From the NCBI GenBank assembly GCA_037367355.1, contig CM074706.1:1612001-1676000 (forward strand): 64,000 bases of DNA, read 5' to 3'. This DNA is from Neoscytalidium dimidiatum. Lineage: Eukaryota > Ascomycota > Dothideomycetes > Botryosphaeriales > Botryosphaeriaceae. The position numbers and the translations under genes are program-made. Shown one piece after another: positions 45,872 to 56,971 of this stretch. The notes beneath the pieces were generated by a model that saw only the letters and a program-made list of their open reading frames with translations, ran no database searches and was not told where the DNA came from. How positions within the stretch are numbered: the first letter of the stretch is position 1; every line of letters starts with the position of its first letter.

Positions 45872-46365
45872 GAAATATGACTGGGGCCATTGGAGCTTTG
45901 TCAAGGTTACCAAGCATTTCTCAGCATCGGATGACGAAAGCTCGATACGAGGCATGTTAGTTTCGATGTGAGACACAAATTACTCCTCGGTTCCCGTTGA
46001 GCGTTATTACAATAGCAATAGAGAAGCCTGCCTTGTTCGCTCTTCGGCCGAGCACCCCAAATACGAGCAATGACGCCCTTTTCCCCACAGCACCATGTTT
46101 CATTCCCATCATCGTCCGCCTGAAGTACGACATTCGCGAGATGTCAGGTCTTGTCGGTCTTTCTAGTGCAGCGCGATCTATCTCCGAGTTTCCGATGCGA
46201 TCGGTCGTATCTCCGAGAGCATTACGTCTTTTAAGAACCACCTGCCCATTCCATCTTTTACCTGCGAGGACCCATCATCATGCTTTAGACTAAGTTGTTA
46301 GTGTCTGGCTTGGCGATTAAAACAAAGAAATGTTTCCATTCCGTTATAGTCGTTGCTTCGGCTCC
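45872..46365. other. Divergent promoter region
   Basis: This lies between the TATA elements of the small secreted protein gene (minus) and the beta-propeller gene (plus). Open frames in it are shadows without family features. It probably holds control sites for both genes. Confidence 0.45.
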
Positions 46366-46374
46366 TTTATATAG
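46366..46374 (+). promoter_or_regulatory. TATA-like element of the beta-propeller gene
   Basis: TTTATATAG lies about 50 bases before the chosen start codon. It supports the start at 46424 over ATGs further upstream in the same frame. Confidence 0.5.
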
Positions 46375-46423
46375 AATAATCTCTAGTCTTTTTCTCCAAA
46401 TTCCAGATGCAAGTACTGAGACA

Positions 46424-47332
46424 ATGCGTTCAATTAGCTCGTTTTTTCTGGCAGCAACACATCTCTGTAGTGTAGGAGCCTCGTACGCTTCATTGAGCGT
46501 GCTCCACGCATTTCCGAACGGAACCTCTGTCGAGAACCTCGCCGTCCGAGAAAACGGCAACCTCCTCATCACGCTCCTCTATCAAGCCGAGGTCCTCGAG
46601 ATCGACCCCACGCAGCCGAGCGAGACCAAAGTCGTCCATTACTTCAACGGCAGCACCCGTCTCAACGGCATATCCGAGCTCACGCCCGACGTCTTCGCCG
46701 TGAGCGCCAACCACGACACCATCTGGACGCTGGACCTCAGCGGCGGCGCAACTGAGGTATCTCACGTCGCTACAATCCCCAATGCGACATTCCTCAACGG
46801 CGTCACGACGCTGGACGCGGCGGCCGGCACCGTCCTCGTGGCCGACTCGGGCGTCGGGGTTGTCTGGCGCGTTGACACCACCACGGGGGAGTACAGCGTT
46901 GCGCACGCAGATGAGACTATGGTAGCGGCGACGGCTCCGGGGTCGACAGTGGCGCTGGGCGTCAATGGCGCGCGGTATAACGATGGCTACTTGTATTATA
47001 CCAATAGCGGGAAGCAGCTGTTCTGCCGCGTGAAGGTTGATCAGGTCACGGGGGGCGCGGTTGGCGCGTACGAGATTATTGCGGAGGGACTGGGATTGGA
47101 TGACCTCGCTTTGGTGGAGAATGCAGCCTATCTTGCAGGGAGCAGCGTCGGGGTGGTGAAGATTCTGGATGATGGTACGCAGGAGGTCGTTGCTGCGGCG
47201 GCAAACAATACGAATGTTGCTGGAGCTACTGCGGTGGCTTTCGGACGAGGAGCTGACGATGGTAACGTACTGTATGTTACGACTTCAGGTGGTGGGCTGG
47301 GCGGAGGAAAGGTTGTGGCCGTTGAGGTTTGA
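46424..47332 (+). CDS. Secreted SMP-30/gluconolactonase-like beta-propeller
   Basis: The frame from 46424 encodes 302 residues and opens with a signal peptide (MRSISSFFLAATHLCSVGAS). The open frame extends upstream, but that part is unlikely to be coding because a TATA-like element lies in it. Repeated blade strands are visible: VENLAVRENGNLLITLLYQA, RLNGISELTPDVFAVSANHD, FLNGVTTLDAAAGTVLVADS and GLDDLALVENAAYLAGSSVG. This matches the six-bladed SMP-30/gluconolactonase-like fold. Conserved NG and LVADS turns and an LDDLAL strand fit a lactonase-like site, but metal ligands cannot be assigned confidently. Secreted relatives are common near fungal secondary-metabolism genes. Together with the monooxygenase 1.3 kb away it may belong to one accessory function. 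Confidence 0.85.
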   Translation: MRSISSFFLAATHLCSVGASYASLSVLHAFPNGTSVENLAVRENGNLLITLLYQAEVLEIDPTQPSETKVVHYFNGSTRLNGISELTPDVFAVSANHDTIWTLDLSGGATEVSHVATIPNATFLNGVTTLDAAAGTVLVADSGVGVVWRVDTTTGEYSVAHADETMVAATAPGSTVALGVNGARYNDGYLYYTNSGKQLFCRVKVDQVTGGAVGAYEIIAEGLGLDDLALVENAAYLAGSSVGVVKILDDGTQEVVAAAANNTNVAGATAVAFGRGADDGNVLYVTTSGGGLGGGKVVAVEV

Positions 47333-48198
47333 AGTGAGGTTGATGATTCTTCGAGCCGGCATATATTACTGTTGTAAATACCACTCACTGTCTTCAGACG
47401 AAGATTCCTCTGTAGGGTTCCAACTTGTTTTCGATAGTTTCGAGGGCTACAAGGTGATCTCGTGGGGTGATGCTGCATGTAAGCCCTTAGATTTGTCAGT
47501 CTAACAGCAAAACAATCACTGAAAGTTGGGCATTGGCAGTTGAAACGAGCATTGGGACGTAGCTGTCGCTAAGTTTGGAATAAATGCGTCCGGACGGACG
47601 ACTGCTTCAGCTGCGCGTGCGGCTACACTGGGTGAGGTAATGATTACGTAATCCGCTCCCAGCCTCTCGAATTTCGGATCGACGCACGTGACCGTCTCCC
47701 GCAAGCGAAGACGCGCCCCTTCATTTTCAACACGTCCATTCCATTCCATCACATCACCACCGCCTCTCCACCGCCCGTCTTCCATCGACTTCCATTCTCT
47801 CCGCACCGTCCCAACTCGAGTCCTCACAAATATCTCCAACTCGTGTCGTCTTTGGTCGCCGCGACCGCACAATCCGAAGCCCGTGGCAAGGCACACTGTC
47901 GTGCGAGATCTGCTCGGCTACAGTCGCGCACATTGGATGTCGGCGAGCAGGCCAGCTTGCCAGTTCTCTCAGAGCGCTGGTGGTCTGTAGGCATCATTGC
48001 CCTTCGACCGTCTCTCGTGTGTGGTGGCTGTGGCTTGGCTGGATACGCGTGGGCTCCGCGCTCATAGACGCTCGTGTCGCCCGAGATTGTCGAGTCAAGG
48101 CTGCTCTTGAAAGCCTGGGCGGGCGGGATCGCACAGATCTTGCTGTGTGGGCATCAGTTTTCTCTGTTCACTGACGCTACTCTCCAGGCGATCTCACC
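47333..48198. other. Intergenic region
   Basis: No protein-like frame is seen. The second half is CT-rich and serves as promoter and leader of the next gene. Confidence 0.5.
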
Positions 48199-49405
48199 AT
48201 GTCGACCACACATCATCTGAAACCCAACGCGCCCTCCGTCGTATCTTGGACATGCCCAAACGATGGGTCTATGCGATTTCTAGGCTCGGATGCATCCAAA
48301 GCCGCACCACCTGTCGCAATCGACATACTTTCCGAAAATAACCAGCACGCTTTATTTAAGCTTCGAGTTCTTGTTATGCTCAAAGCCTCCCGTGGAAATA
48401 CCAGCTTCTACGTTTTCTTCCATCCAGAGCATATTTGCCGCGTGCAAGTGAACTACGAACTCTCTATTGTGCCTGAGCCTGTTACAGCAGCTCTGGTACG
48501 TAACGGCTACTGCCTGTCAGCAACAGATATTGCCTGCCTACAATTCGAGCTTGAGCAGCCTCCATCCGCCATCGGTCCTCGAGCAATTCCTCATGATGCC
48601 AAGCCGAAGTCTGAACACACCCTTGCTGCTTTGTGGTCAATTGCCTGCGCAAGCACATTTTCTGTCTACGTGCCAAGGAGCTTCATCAATGCAGAAGCTC
48701 AACTGGATGGTCTCTGTGAAGCCGTCACTTCTAGTCGTTTGACGTCAATACCCGGAGCCAGCTCGTTGGATCCCTTGTACTCCGGTAAAGGCGGTGTGGA
48801 ACTGCTCCCTCGCGATGACGTGGCCGAAAGTCCGCCATCGTATGACGAGCTAGCAGGGCCTTCCCCGCCGAGGTTCCGAAGCAAAGGTTTGCTGCTTCCT
48901 CTTCATCTATCCTTTATCCGCTAATTGCGTAGGCTCTCCCGCACGAAACATCGATTCATCACGAAAGAGAGCCAGAAGATCGAGTCCCTCTCCAACCGCT
49001 TCACCTGACCCAGTAGAAAAGATGTATGAACGGCTACGGGCTGATATGAGGAAAGAAATGCAAGACGAGCTACAAAGGCGAGATGAGGAACTTCGATGTC
49101 GCGATGAACAATGGAGCATGAAGCTGCAGGCCCTGCGCGAAGAAATGGATAAGAAGGTCAATGACTTGCGTGCTGAGCATGTAGAGCGCCTCGAAGAGCT
49201 GGAACAACTCATAGATGATCGTACTGAGCAATTGCGAGAAGAGCTAATGGATGAAACCAGTGACGTAGTTGACCTCCGCATTGACGAGAGCATAACCGGA
49301 TTTAAGGATGAGCTAAGGCAATATGTGGCAGAAGAGATGAAGGACGCAGAAGACCGGATTACTGCTGATATTGAGAAACGAGACGTCTCACTGGTATTCC
49401 ATTAG
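48199..49405 (+). CDS. Hypothetical protein with a C-terminal coiled coil
   Basis: Two exons (48199-48886 and 48933-49405) flank a 46-base intron with a GCTAATTG branch site and join to 386 residues. The N-terminal 200 residues look like a folded domain, with FYVFFHPEHICRVQVNYELS and LWSIACASTFSVYVPRSFIN. A proline-rich segment (ESPPSYDELAGPSPP) and a basic SRKRARRSSPSP stretch, possibly a nuclear signal, follow. The last 125 residues are a charged coiled coil (RADMRKEMQDELQRRDEELR onward). I recognise the layout as one found in uncharacterised fungal proteins, but I know no function. The ending at VSLVFH is plausible, though a further exon cannot be excluded. Confidence 0.8.
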
Positions 49406-50227
49406 ACTCGATAGTAATTTCACTATTCTTGCAACGCCAGTCTCCGGCTCACGCACATGATTGAACAGGGGAGAAACTACACAGTGTAAAATCATGACCC
49501 CCTTCCCCGCCGTGTCCCAGCCTGCACAACTCTTAGGCAGCAGCGCACGCAGATGACAGATCAAGCTACATATCACATACTGACGTATAATTCCACCCTC
49601 GAGGCTGGCAGTCTCGTCGACATTCACTTAGCTGTACGCTTAAAACCCCCTCACGGATGGGATATCTGCGAGCATGTGAAGGTCGAAGATTTAGGCAAAG
49701 TCAATAGTAGTAAAGCTGTTCTGTAGGCAACCAGGTCTAGACCAAGGAGTGAACACTGCTTGCATTACTCTGCTTTCAGCCTTGCGGAGAATGTGACCAA
49801 CTGCCCGTAGCAACGTATCACGACTGCCTCCTGTAAGCTGACGCGCCTCGCATGATGGAAGCCCGATATACAGTAGAATCGAATCTCGATTCTGCATGCT
49901 GCACTTATTTGATCAATTGATGCGCCCCTCCGCTAATGGTCTGATAGTATTCAATATTATTTACGTAGCCACGCCATATGATTGGACACCACTGAATCGA
50001 ACCGATGCTTGGCTCTATGCAGCTATGCATCTGGAGTAGGCATGTGCCGAGAGGCTGAAATTTGTGTGGAGAGGTGCGGAGCTCAACATGCCATCTGCAA
50101 GGCAAGCTGACAAGCTGAACATGCTGGTGAGATTGATTCCACAGACGGCCCACTCTACGCTAATGAATTTGGAGGCTAGAACTGAGGCTTTCAATTGGTG
50201 TCGACACTCATATTCTTTCCCCCATTT
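49406..50227. other. Intergenic region
   Basis: No gene is seen. Short minus-strand frames at 49691-49897 and 49905-50153 have no family features. Confidence 0.45.
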
Positions 50228-50238
50228 GTATATATAAG
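50228..50238 (+). promoter_or_regulatory. TATA box of the calpain gene
   Basis: GTATATATAAGG lies about 90 bases before the start codon and is followed by a T-rich leader. Confidence 0.6.
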
Positions 50239-50325
50239 GTGTATTTGCTCTTCCCATCGTCTGGAGGCTTCTTTTTTTTGTTTTCCTTTCACAGCTGCAG
50301 CACATTGTCTGCGTTTCTCACCGTC

Positions 50326-52856
50326 ATGGATGTTGCCCCCGGACCAACCAACGAGCCCGCTCCCTCTGGTGGCAAGAAATCTGCCACCGAGCCGCAAAAG
50401 GCTCTGAGCGAATTCTGGGACAAGTTCATTAGCAAGACCCCGGGGAAAATCACCCGCATTTTCCCGCAGAACCTATACTCCAACCTGCTCCCTCGTCGGC
50501 CCTCAGCCGCTCAGACGGGCAATGTGAAAACAACCGACGGCTACGAAAAGGCCAAAGCAGATTGCGAACGGAGATTCAACCGCATCGTACGGGAATGCGA
50601 GTAAGAGTGAGCTCATGATTGTGGGGAAAAGCAGCATCGCCAACCGTGTTGCACTAGGCGCACGAACGAGAAATGGACTGACCCGGACTTCGACATCGAG
50701 TCCGACTACCAGCAGAATTGCCTCTACGGGCTCGTCCGCCCAGACGACGAAGAGTCCAGCCCGAGCGTCGACGTCGGGACCCTGCTCAACGCGCTCAACA
50801 CCATCACCGCGGTGCCCGACCTCGTGCCGACGGCACAAGCCATCTCAGCCGAGAGGCTGCTGGCAGTCTACAACAGCAGGAGCGAGCCGCCGGAGCTGGT
50901 GACGCCGGGGGCGGTCCGCCGCGTCGACTGGATCTACGACAAGCCGGTCTTCAGGGTCGACGGGGTCGCGTCGCCGGACGTGCAGCAAGGGGGCGACGGC
51001 GACTGCTGGTGGGTAGCGGCGGTGGCGACGCTGTGCAGCGTCCCGGGCGCCGTGGAGCGCGTGTGCGTCGCGCAAGACGCCAAGTGCGGCGTCTACGGCT
51101 TCGTCTTCCACCGCGACGGCGAGTGGGTCCCCGTCCTCGTCGACGACAATCTGTACCTCAACAAGCCCGACTTCGCCAGCTCCGAGGGCGACCTGTACGA
51201 TCCGGATGGCTCCAAGGCCCGCAGGTACAAGCAGCAGAACCAGACGGGCTCCGAGGCCCTGACGTTCGCCAAGTGCGCGAATGCGAACGAGACGTGGCTG
51301 CCGCTGCTGGAGAAGGCGTATGCGAAGGTCCATGGTGATTATGCCGCCATCTCCGGCGGGTTTCCAGGCGAGGGCGTGGAGGATATGACGGGCGGCGTGA
51401 CGACGGCGTTGGATACGAATAAGGTTCTGGAAAAGGAAAGGCTGTGGCAGGAATTGCTGAATGTGGACAAAGAGTTTGTGTTTGCCATTGCGGCTCCCAG
51501 AGGGCCAGGGGGTGATATGGAGTCCAGAGGGGGGCTTGCATATAACCATGCGTATTCTGTGCTTGAAGCCACCGAGAATGAGGACCAGGAAGGCCACGGA
51601 GTCAAGCTGGTTCGCGTAAGGTATGTGCCGGACCAGACACCCGCTTCATGGTTATACTTTTACTAAGTTGATTACCAGGAATCCTTGGGGAAAGAGGTTG
51701 TGGACCGGCGAAGGCGAATGGAATGGACCGTGGAGTGACGGTTCCAAAGAATGGACTCCATACTGGCTGGAGAAGCTGAACTACAGATTTGGCGACGATG
51801 GTATCTTCTGGATGTCGTACGAGGACATGCTCAACAGGTTTGACCAGCTCGATCGTACACGTCTCTTCGGCGATGGCTGGCATATCGTGCAGCAGTGGGC
51901 CAGTTTCAGTGTGTCGTGGATTACTGGCTACATTGACACAAAATTTGTGGTTGATATCACGAAGACCGGACCCGCCGTATATGTTCTCTCAAAGGTATTT
52001 CCCTTGTTACAGGACGCGAGGGAATCGGGAATACTGACAGCGTTTCGTTTGACAGCTCGACCATCGTTACTTCCAGGGGCTTGAGGGACAGTATGACTTT
52101 GAACTGAACTTCATTCTTCAGAAGACGGGCTCAGAACCGGGCGATCACATCGCAAGGGCTCGTCCATCAAGGGCTGGTAGCTCGCAACGGTCGGTCAGTG
52201 TGGAAGTTGACCTGAAAGAGACCGGACAGTACGAGGTCGTTCTCAAACTTCTAGCCACCAAGGATAACTCCAAGCCCACTGTAGAAGACGTGGTGCAGAA
52301 AAGTGCGAAGAGCAATCCTCAGAAGTTGAGACAGATCGGGCTGAAATATGACATGGCGCATTCGATGGCGGTCTCGGAACAGTCCGGCGGGAGCAAGCAG
52401 GTTGCGAAGAAGGTAGATCCGGAGGAAACGGCAAATATTGAGAAGGAGACAAAGGTTGAGCAGTCTGTAAAGGATGCAGCAAAGGACGACCCGCTGAAAG
52501 AGACTGCCGAGAAAGAGGCGACCAATTTAGGTGAAAGTTCTGGGACGCTTGGGGTTACTAAAGATACCGGTGTGGAGAAAAGCCAGTCAGCAACATCTCC
52601 GGTTGTTGCTGAGCCCTGCAAAATCCCCGAACAACCGACGCCTGAGCCTCTGAGCGGAGAAAAACAGGAAGAGAAACCAGAAGGCGAGGCGGAGGAAGAA
52701 GATTCAAAGATCGATCCTTGGAATGCTGTCTGTATAGTTGGCTTGCGGGTCTTCTCTAAAGACTCCAATGCTATGATTAAGCTTGTATCTCCGACAGGCT
52801 CGGAGGAAGGCGCGGTATTGGATATGGACGGGAGCTCAGCTGGGGCTACGATGTGA
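50326..52856 (+). CDS. Calpain-like cysteine protease
   Basis: This is a papain-fold cysteine protease of the calpain family (C2). Four exons (50326-50600, 50658-51620, 51679-51994, 52056-52856) join to 784 residues with consistent phases. The catalytic triad is intact. Cys208 lies in VQQGGDGDCWWVAAVATLCS, His389 in AYNHAYSVLE, and Asn414 in RNPWGKRLW. The second intron splits the codon just before that Asn. Protease subdomains are flanked by LVPTAQAISAERLLAVYNS and WTDPDFDIESDY upstream, and by an FDQLDRTRLFG and calpain beta-sandwich-like region downstream. After about residue 600 the tail is acidic and rich in Glu, Lys, Ser and Pro, ending near VLDMDGSSAGATM. No EF-hands or penta-EF domain are present, as in other fungal calpains. 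Substrates are unknown. Confidence 0.93.
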
Positions 52857-54105
52857 TGACGCTCCTTGCGCTGCGGAATCGAGATGCAAAACTCACGGCT
52901 GATTGGAGGGCACTGAGCTGGAATAAGAAATGAATGCCACTCAATATGTAACGCTTCGGATTTCCGTAATCTAATCTAAAGTTTACCGCGACCTTGCACT
53001 GTGTCGCTTGATAATTTACCCTGTCCCGGGTAGGCTTCAGCGCTCCGATATTAAGTTCGTGCAGTGCCCTAAACTACTATGAAATACAGTGCTCGACGTG
53101 TTTTTGACCCATTGGTAGTAAAAAAGGCTCTATATCTTACAAGTTGAATGGCTTGAGTGGACAATGGGCATTACTGCCTGGCGCCAGATCTGCCACACGC
53201 TGCAAGCACCCGGCGATAGGTTTCCCATCAGATCATCAAAAGGCTTCGACAATCATGCAGCGCACTCATTCTGTATGACGCCCTCATTGGAGATAGCCAG
53301 AAAGCTTACGGATATCTAGGAGTGAGGAAGCCCAGCGACTTCAGTCATGTCTAACCATCCTTCTCGCTGTGTGCTCAGGAGAATTTCTGCGAGGAGCGGT
53401 CGAGAGCGGCCAACAGTTTCGAGCCCCGTATTGTAAGCCGTTGAACCGAAATATCCGGTGCCAGCAAATTTTTCTGTGCGGTGAAAACACCAGTTCGTGA
53501 CTGAGCTGACTTGGAGCGGTCAGATGGCGCTAAAAATACAGCGAGCGATTGTGTTCAGCCTTAGCAGGTCCAGAGCTAAGATCGGCATTTTTCCTCGTTG
53601 GTGATGTTTTACAGAATTACATGAGAACTCCACGTCTGTGCGGCCCGCGAACGCATCATGATCAGCTAGCGCAGGTGCCGTTATATCCGTCCAGTGTTGA
53701 ACTGGCATGCAGCTCCGTGCACGCGGGGTCAGGACATCGCCCCCACTGCAGGCAGCAGCCAGCGACTAGGTGACAGTCTGAAAACGATGGATCGAGTGGT
53801 GCAAAGTATTGGAAGCTTATCTCAGGCTTCAGTGCTCCCTGCAAGTAAGCCAAAGATGGAGTTCCGATATTGGAAAGGAAGGTTTTGCTCTATCGCGAAT
53901 CCTGGCGTGCTGTGGGGAAGACCCAGTTTTATGCAGCGCAGAGGGCTGAGTTGTACGGCCTGAGGTCTAGAAACGTCAGACGCTCTCCACCTTCCAGATT
54001 GGCAGGGTAAGCGGTGGAGTGTAAAGCAGACGTATAAAGTTTTCAACAGGGGCCGCAGGCAGTCTCATTCAGCCAGTAATTTTCGCTTCTTCGCTTTTCG
54101 CTAAA
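52857..54105. other. Intergenic region
   Basis: No supported gene is seen. Frames at 53549-53773 and 53694-53963 have no family features. Confidence 0.45.
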
Positions 54106-55335
54106 ATGCCTCCACGCCCGGCCGATAAGCTCAAGCTCACGTTCTCTGAAAGGATCCAGAAGACATGGATAATCTCAGTCACGTTTATGAAAGTGTGCGG
54201 CACGGCAATGGCTGCACCTTTCATCTCCATTGAGAAAAAGTCTCGCGATCGCAGGCGGCACATGGCCTATGCTCGTATTCGCCATTTCTACTCTCAATGC
54301 ACCTCAAAGATTGAGCAGTATGCCGTTCGATCTTCTTGACACATGGTTCACTCCGCTCACTTTTCACAGAGCACTTAGTGTTGACACGGACGAGCAATAT
54401 CGGCGATGGGCGATAAAGGCGAGAGTTGAGCCGGAAAAGGAGACCCTCGAAGACGGGACTGAGGCATTCTGGATCGGCTCCAGAGATGCCAAGACGATTC
54501 TGCTTTACTTTCACGGTTGGTATCACAGCCTCATAATGGCGAACATGGATCTAACATGGTTCATGTAGGAGGAGGATACAACATTCCCTCTCTACCCGGA
54601 CACATCGACTTCCTCGAGCGGCTGGTCAGAGAGCTCAGCACAGCCTCGGCGGGAGGATTTGCTGCAGTCTTGCTGCAGTACGATGTCTCCCCGTTCGAGC
54701 GCTATCCCCGTCAACTCTCCCAAGGCGCTGCGCTGCTCAACCACTTCCGTAATAACCTTGGAGTGCCAACAGAGAATATCATCCTCGGAGGAGACTCCGC
54801 AGGTGCAAACCTGGCCCTTGGCATAATCAGCCACATTCTCCATCCTCACCCTGACGAGAGCGTCCCTCGGGTCACCTTCACCAACGGTGAACATCTGGGT
54901 GGCGCAGCGCTCATCTCACCATGGACGGATCCATTCGGCATGGAGTACACGTCGCTCAAACGGAACAAGAAGAAGGACCTTCTTGGCAAGCGGTTCCTCC
55001 AACGGTGGTCGAGACTCTGGATCCAGGAGCAGCCGTACGACCCGTACAACAAGCCGCTTGGTGCTCCCGATGGTTGGTGGAACTATGTCGACGGCATTGT
55101 TGGGAGAGTGCTGCTAGCGAATGCATCTGATGATGTGTTGATTGACAGCGGACTGCAATTTGCCAGAGAGTTCCAGAAGGCGTGGAGGGACCAAGAGAGG
55201 GTCTTCATCTCAGTGGCCGAGAATGAGGGTCATATTTCCTGCGTTATTGATCCTACGATAGGATTTAAGCCGGAGGAAGTCCAAATGCATGGACATGTCC
55301 GCGATTGGCTGAAGGATGTTATCAGGTCGGGATGA
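54106..55335 (+). CDS. HSL-type alpha/beta-hydrolase (esterase/lipase)
   Basis: Three exons (54106-54317, 54370-54515, 54569-55335) join to 374 residues. The oxyanion-hole motif HGGGY (119-123) exists only after splicing, because the second intron cuts its first Gly codon. The nucleophile is Ser196 in ILGGDSAGANLAL. The probable acid is in ASDDVLIDSG at about 304-309, and His341 is in ENEGHISCVID. This is the hormone-sensitive-lipase/steryl-acetyl-hydrolase-like group, whose members cleave short acyl esters of small molecules. A hydrophobic N-terminal segment (KTWIISVTFMKVCGTAMAAP) may anchor it to the endoplasmic reticulum membrane. The first intron (52 bases, GTATGC to CACAG) joins KIEQ to ALSVDTDEQYRRW. 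The substrate cannot be told. Confidence 0.9.
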
Positions 55336-55740
55336 AGAGCTTTAGGCTGTAGCAGCACGGTGAAAACGGGGTCGATCAGGAATGGTACCGGGAGGGGCGG
55401 TTGGGGGCGGTTTGGTCAATTGGAAAAAAAAAATGTTAATGTCGCCTTTCATGACCGCCGTCAAAGCAGATGGATTCCATGGTAGCTGCATGCGAATTTT
55501 GAATCCATACCAAGAAAGCTCGCCCTGCTTGATCTGGATAGACAGCTGCACTTACGCCAGGTTGGCCCACCGAGCGGCCCGGCACGAATTTCCGTCCGGC
55601 CCCGACATCGGGCGCTCGCGTACCCATTCCCATCACCCCCCCACGAGCCTGACTCACGCTATCCCATCACGCCCTACGCCCACCACCAACCCAAACGTGG
55701 ATGCTCCACCCATTCCGCTGACACACAACAAAATTATACC
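55336..55740. other. Promoter region of the homocysteine methyltransferase gene
   Basis: This holds the 3' end of the esterase gene and the leader of the methyltransferase gene. The leader is C-rich before ATACCATGG. No other gene is seen. Confidence 0.45.
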
Positions 55741-56848
55741 ATGGCAACCATCCAGATCCTCGACGGCGGCCTCGGCACGTCGCTCGAAGACAAATACGGC
55801 GTGAAGTTCAATCACGCCCAGCCGCTCTGGTCCTCGCACTTCCTGGTCGCCGGCACGGACACGCTGCTGGCCTGCCAAACGGACTCCATCGACGCCGGCG
55901 TCGACGTCCTGCTCACGGCCACCTACCAGGTCTCCGTGGAGGGCTTCGCGCGGACCAAGACGCCCGACTTCCCCGATGGCATCCCGAAACAGGCCATCGG
56001 CGGCTATCTGGCGCGCGCGGTCGACGTCGCGGAGAGGGCGAATGCGAAGCGCACCGCGAAGCTGGCGCTGAGCCTGGGCCCGTACGGCGCGAGCATGATT
56101 CCGGGCCAGGAGTACAGCGGGAAGTACGACGCGGAGCACGACGACGAGGACGCCTTGTTTGGGTGGCATCTGGAGCGGCTGCGCTTGTTCGCCGGCGTGG
56201 AAAGGCTGCGTGAGCGGGTGTCGTATGTCGCTTTCGAGACGCTGCCGCGGCTGGATGAGGTGCGTGCTGTGAGGAGGGCGATCAGGGCGTCTGGGATTGC
56301 GGACAACGGCTCCATTCCTTTTTGGATCTCATGCGTCTTTCCGGGCGAGGGGGACGATCTGCCGGATGGGAGCAGCATCGAGCAGGTTGTCGAAGCCATG
56401 CTTGGTCCTTTAGATGATAGTTCCAGGCCTTGGGGCATTGGGATCAACTGTACGAAGATCCACAAGCTGCCTGGCTTGATCCAGAAATTTGAGGGCGCCG
56501 TCCGGAACATGCAGAATGCTGGTGTGGTACAAGATGCTCCAGCCCTTGTTCTGTATCCCGATGGCACGAATGGAGAGGTCTACAACACAACGACCAAGGA
56601 ATGGGAGAAGCCAAAGACAGTGGACAGCGAGAGCAAGCCGAAGGTAAGTCAACACACGAGACTTCCGCCTTCTTGATTCGCCATACTCACTTCTGCTGTA
56701 GGAACCTTGGGAAGTACAGCTTTCTAACGTCGTGAAGGAATCATTCGATAGAGGCTGCTTCAAGTCCTTCCTTGTCGGCGGATGTTGCAAAGCTAGTCAC
56801 GCTGACATCGAGAGACTCCGGGGACAGTTCGCTTCACCTCATCAATAA
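55741..56848 (+). CDS. Homocysteine S-methyltransferase (MHT1/SAM4-type)
   Basis: This zinc enzyme transfers a methyl group from S-methylmethionine or S-adenosylmethionine to homocysteine, making methionine. Two exons (55741-56643 and 56702-56848) join in phase 0 to 349 residues, close to yeast Mht1 and Sam4. The N-terminus has the family motif ILDGGLGTSLED. Zinc ligands are Cys237 in GIGINCTKI, and Cys329-Cys330 in VGGCCKASHADI near the C-terminus. These last two come only from the second exon. Other family segments are VDVLLTATYQ, VSYVAFETLPRLDEV and LVLYPDGTNGE. The usual Arg after the Cys pair is Lys here. It is convergent with an amino-acid permease whose end lies 123 bases away. Confidence 0.94.
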
Positions 56849-56971
56849 AGTATCACCGTTTCAAGCAACGAAAGAATTCTCAAATAAAAGAGCTTTTGAT
56901 TGAACCTCAGCACGGAGAATTCTACGCAAAAAAAAAAAACACTTGCAACGCTAAACAGATAATTACAACTT

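Noticed and set aside
43592..47332. Secondary-metabolite biosynthetic gene cluster
   Set aside because: A tailoring-type monooxygenase is present, but no polyketide synthase, peptide synthetase, terpene cyclase or pathway regulator lies in the window.
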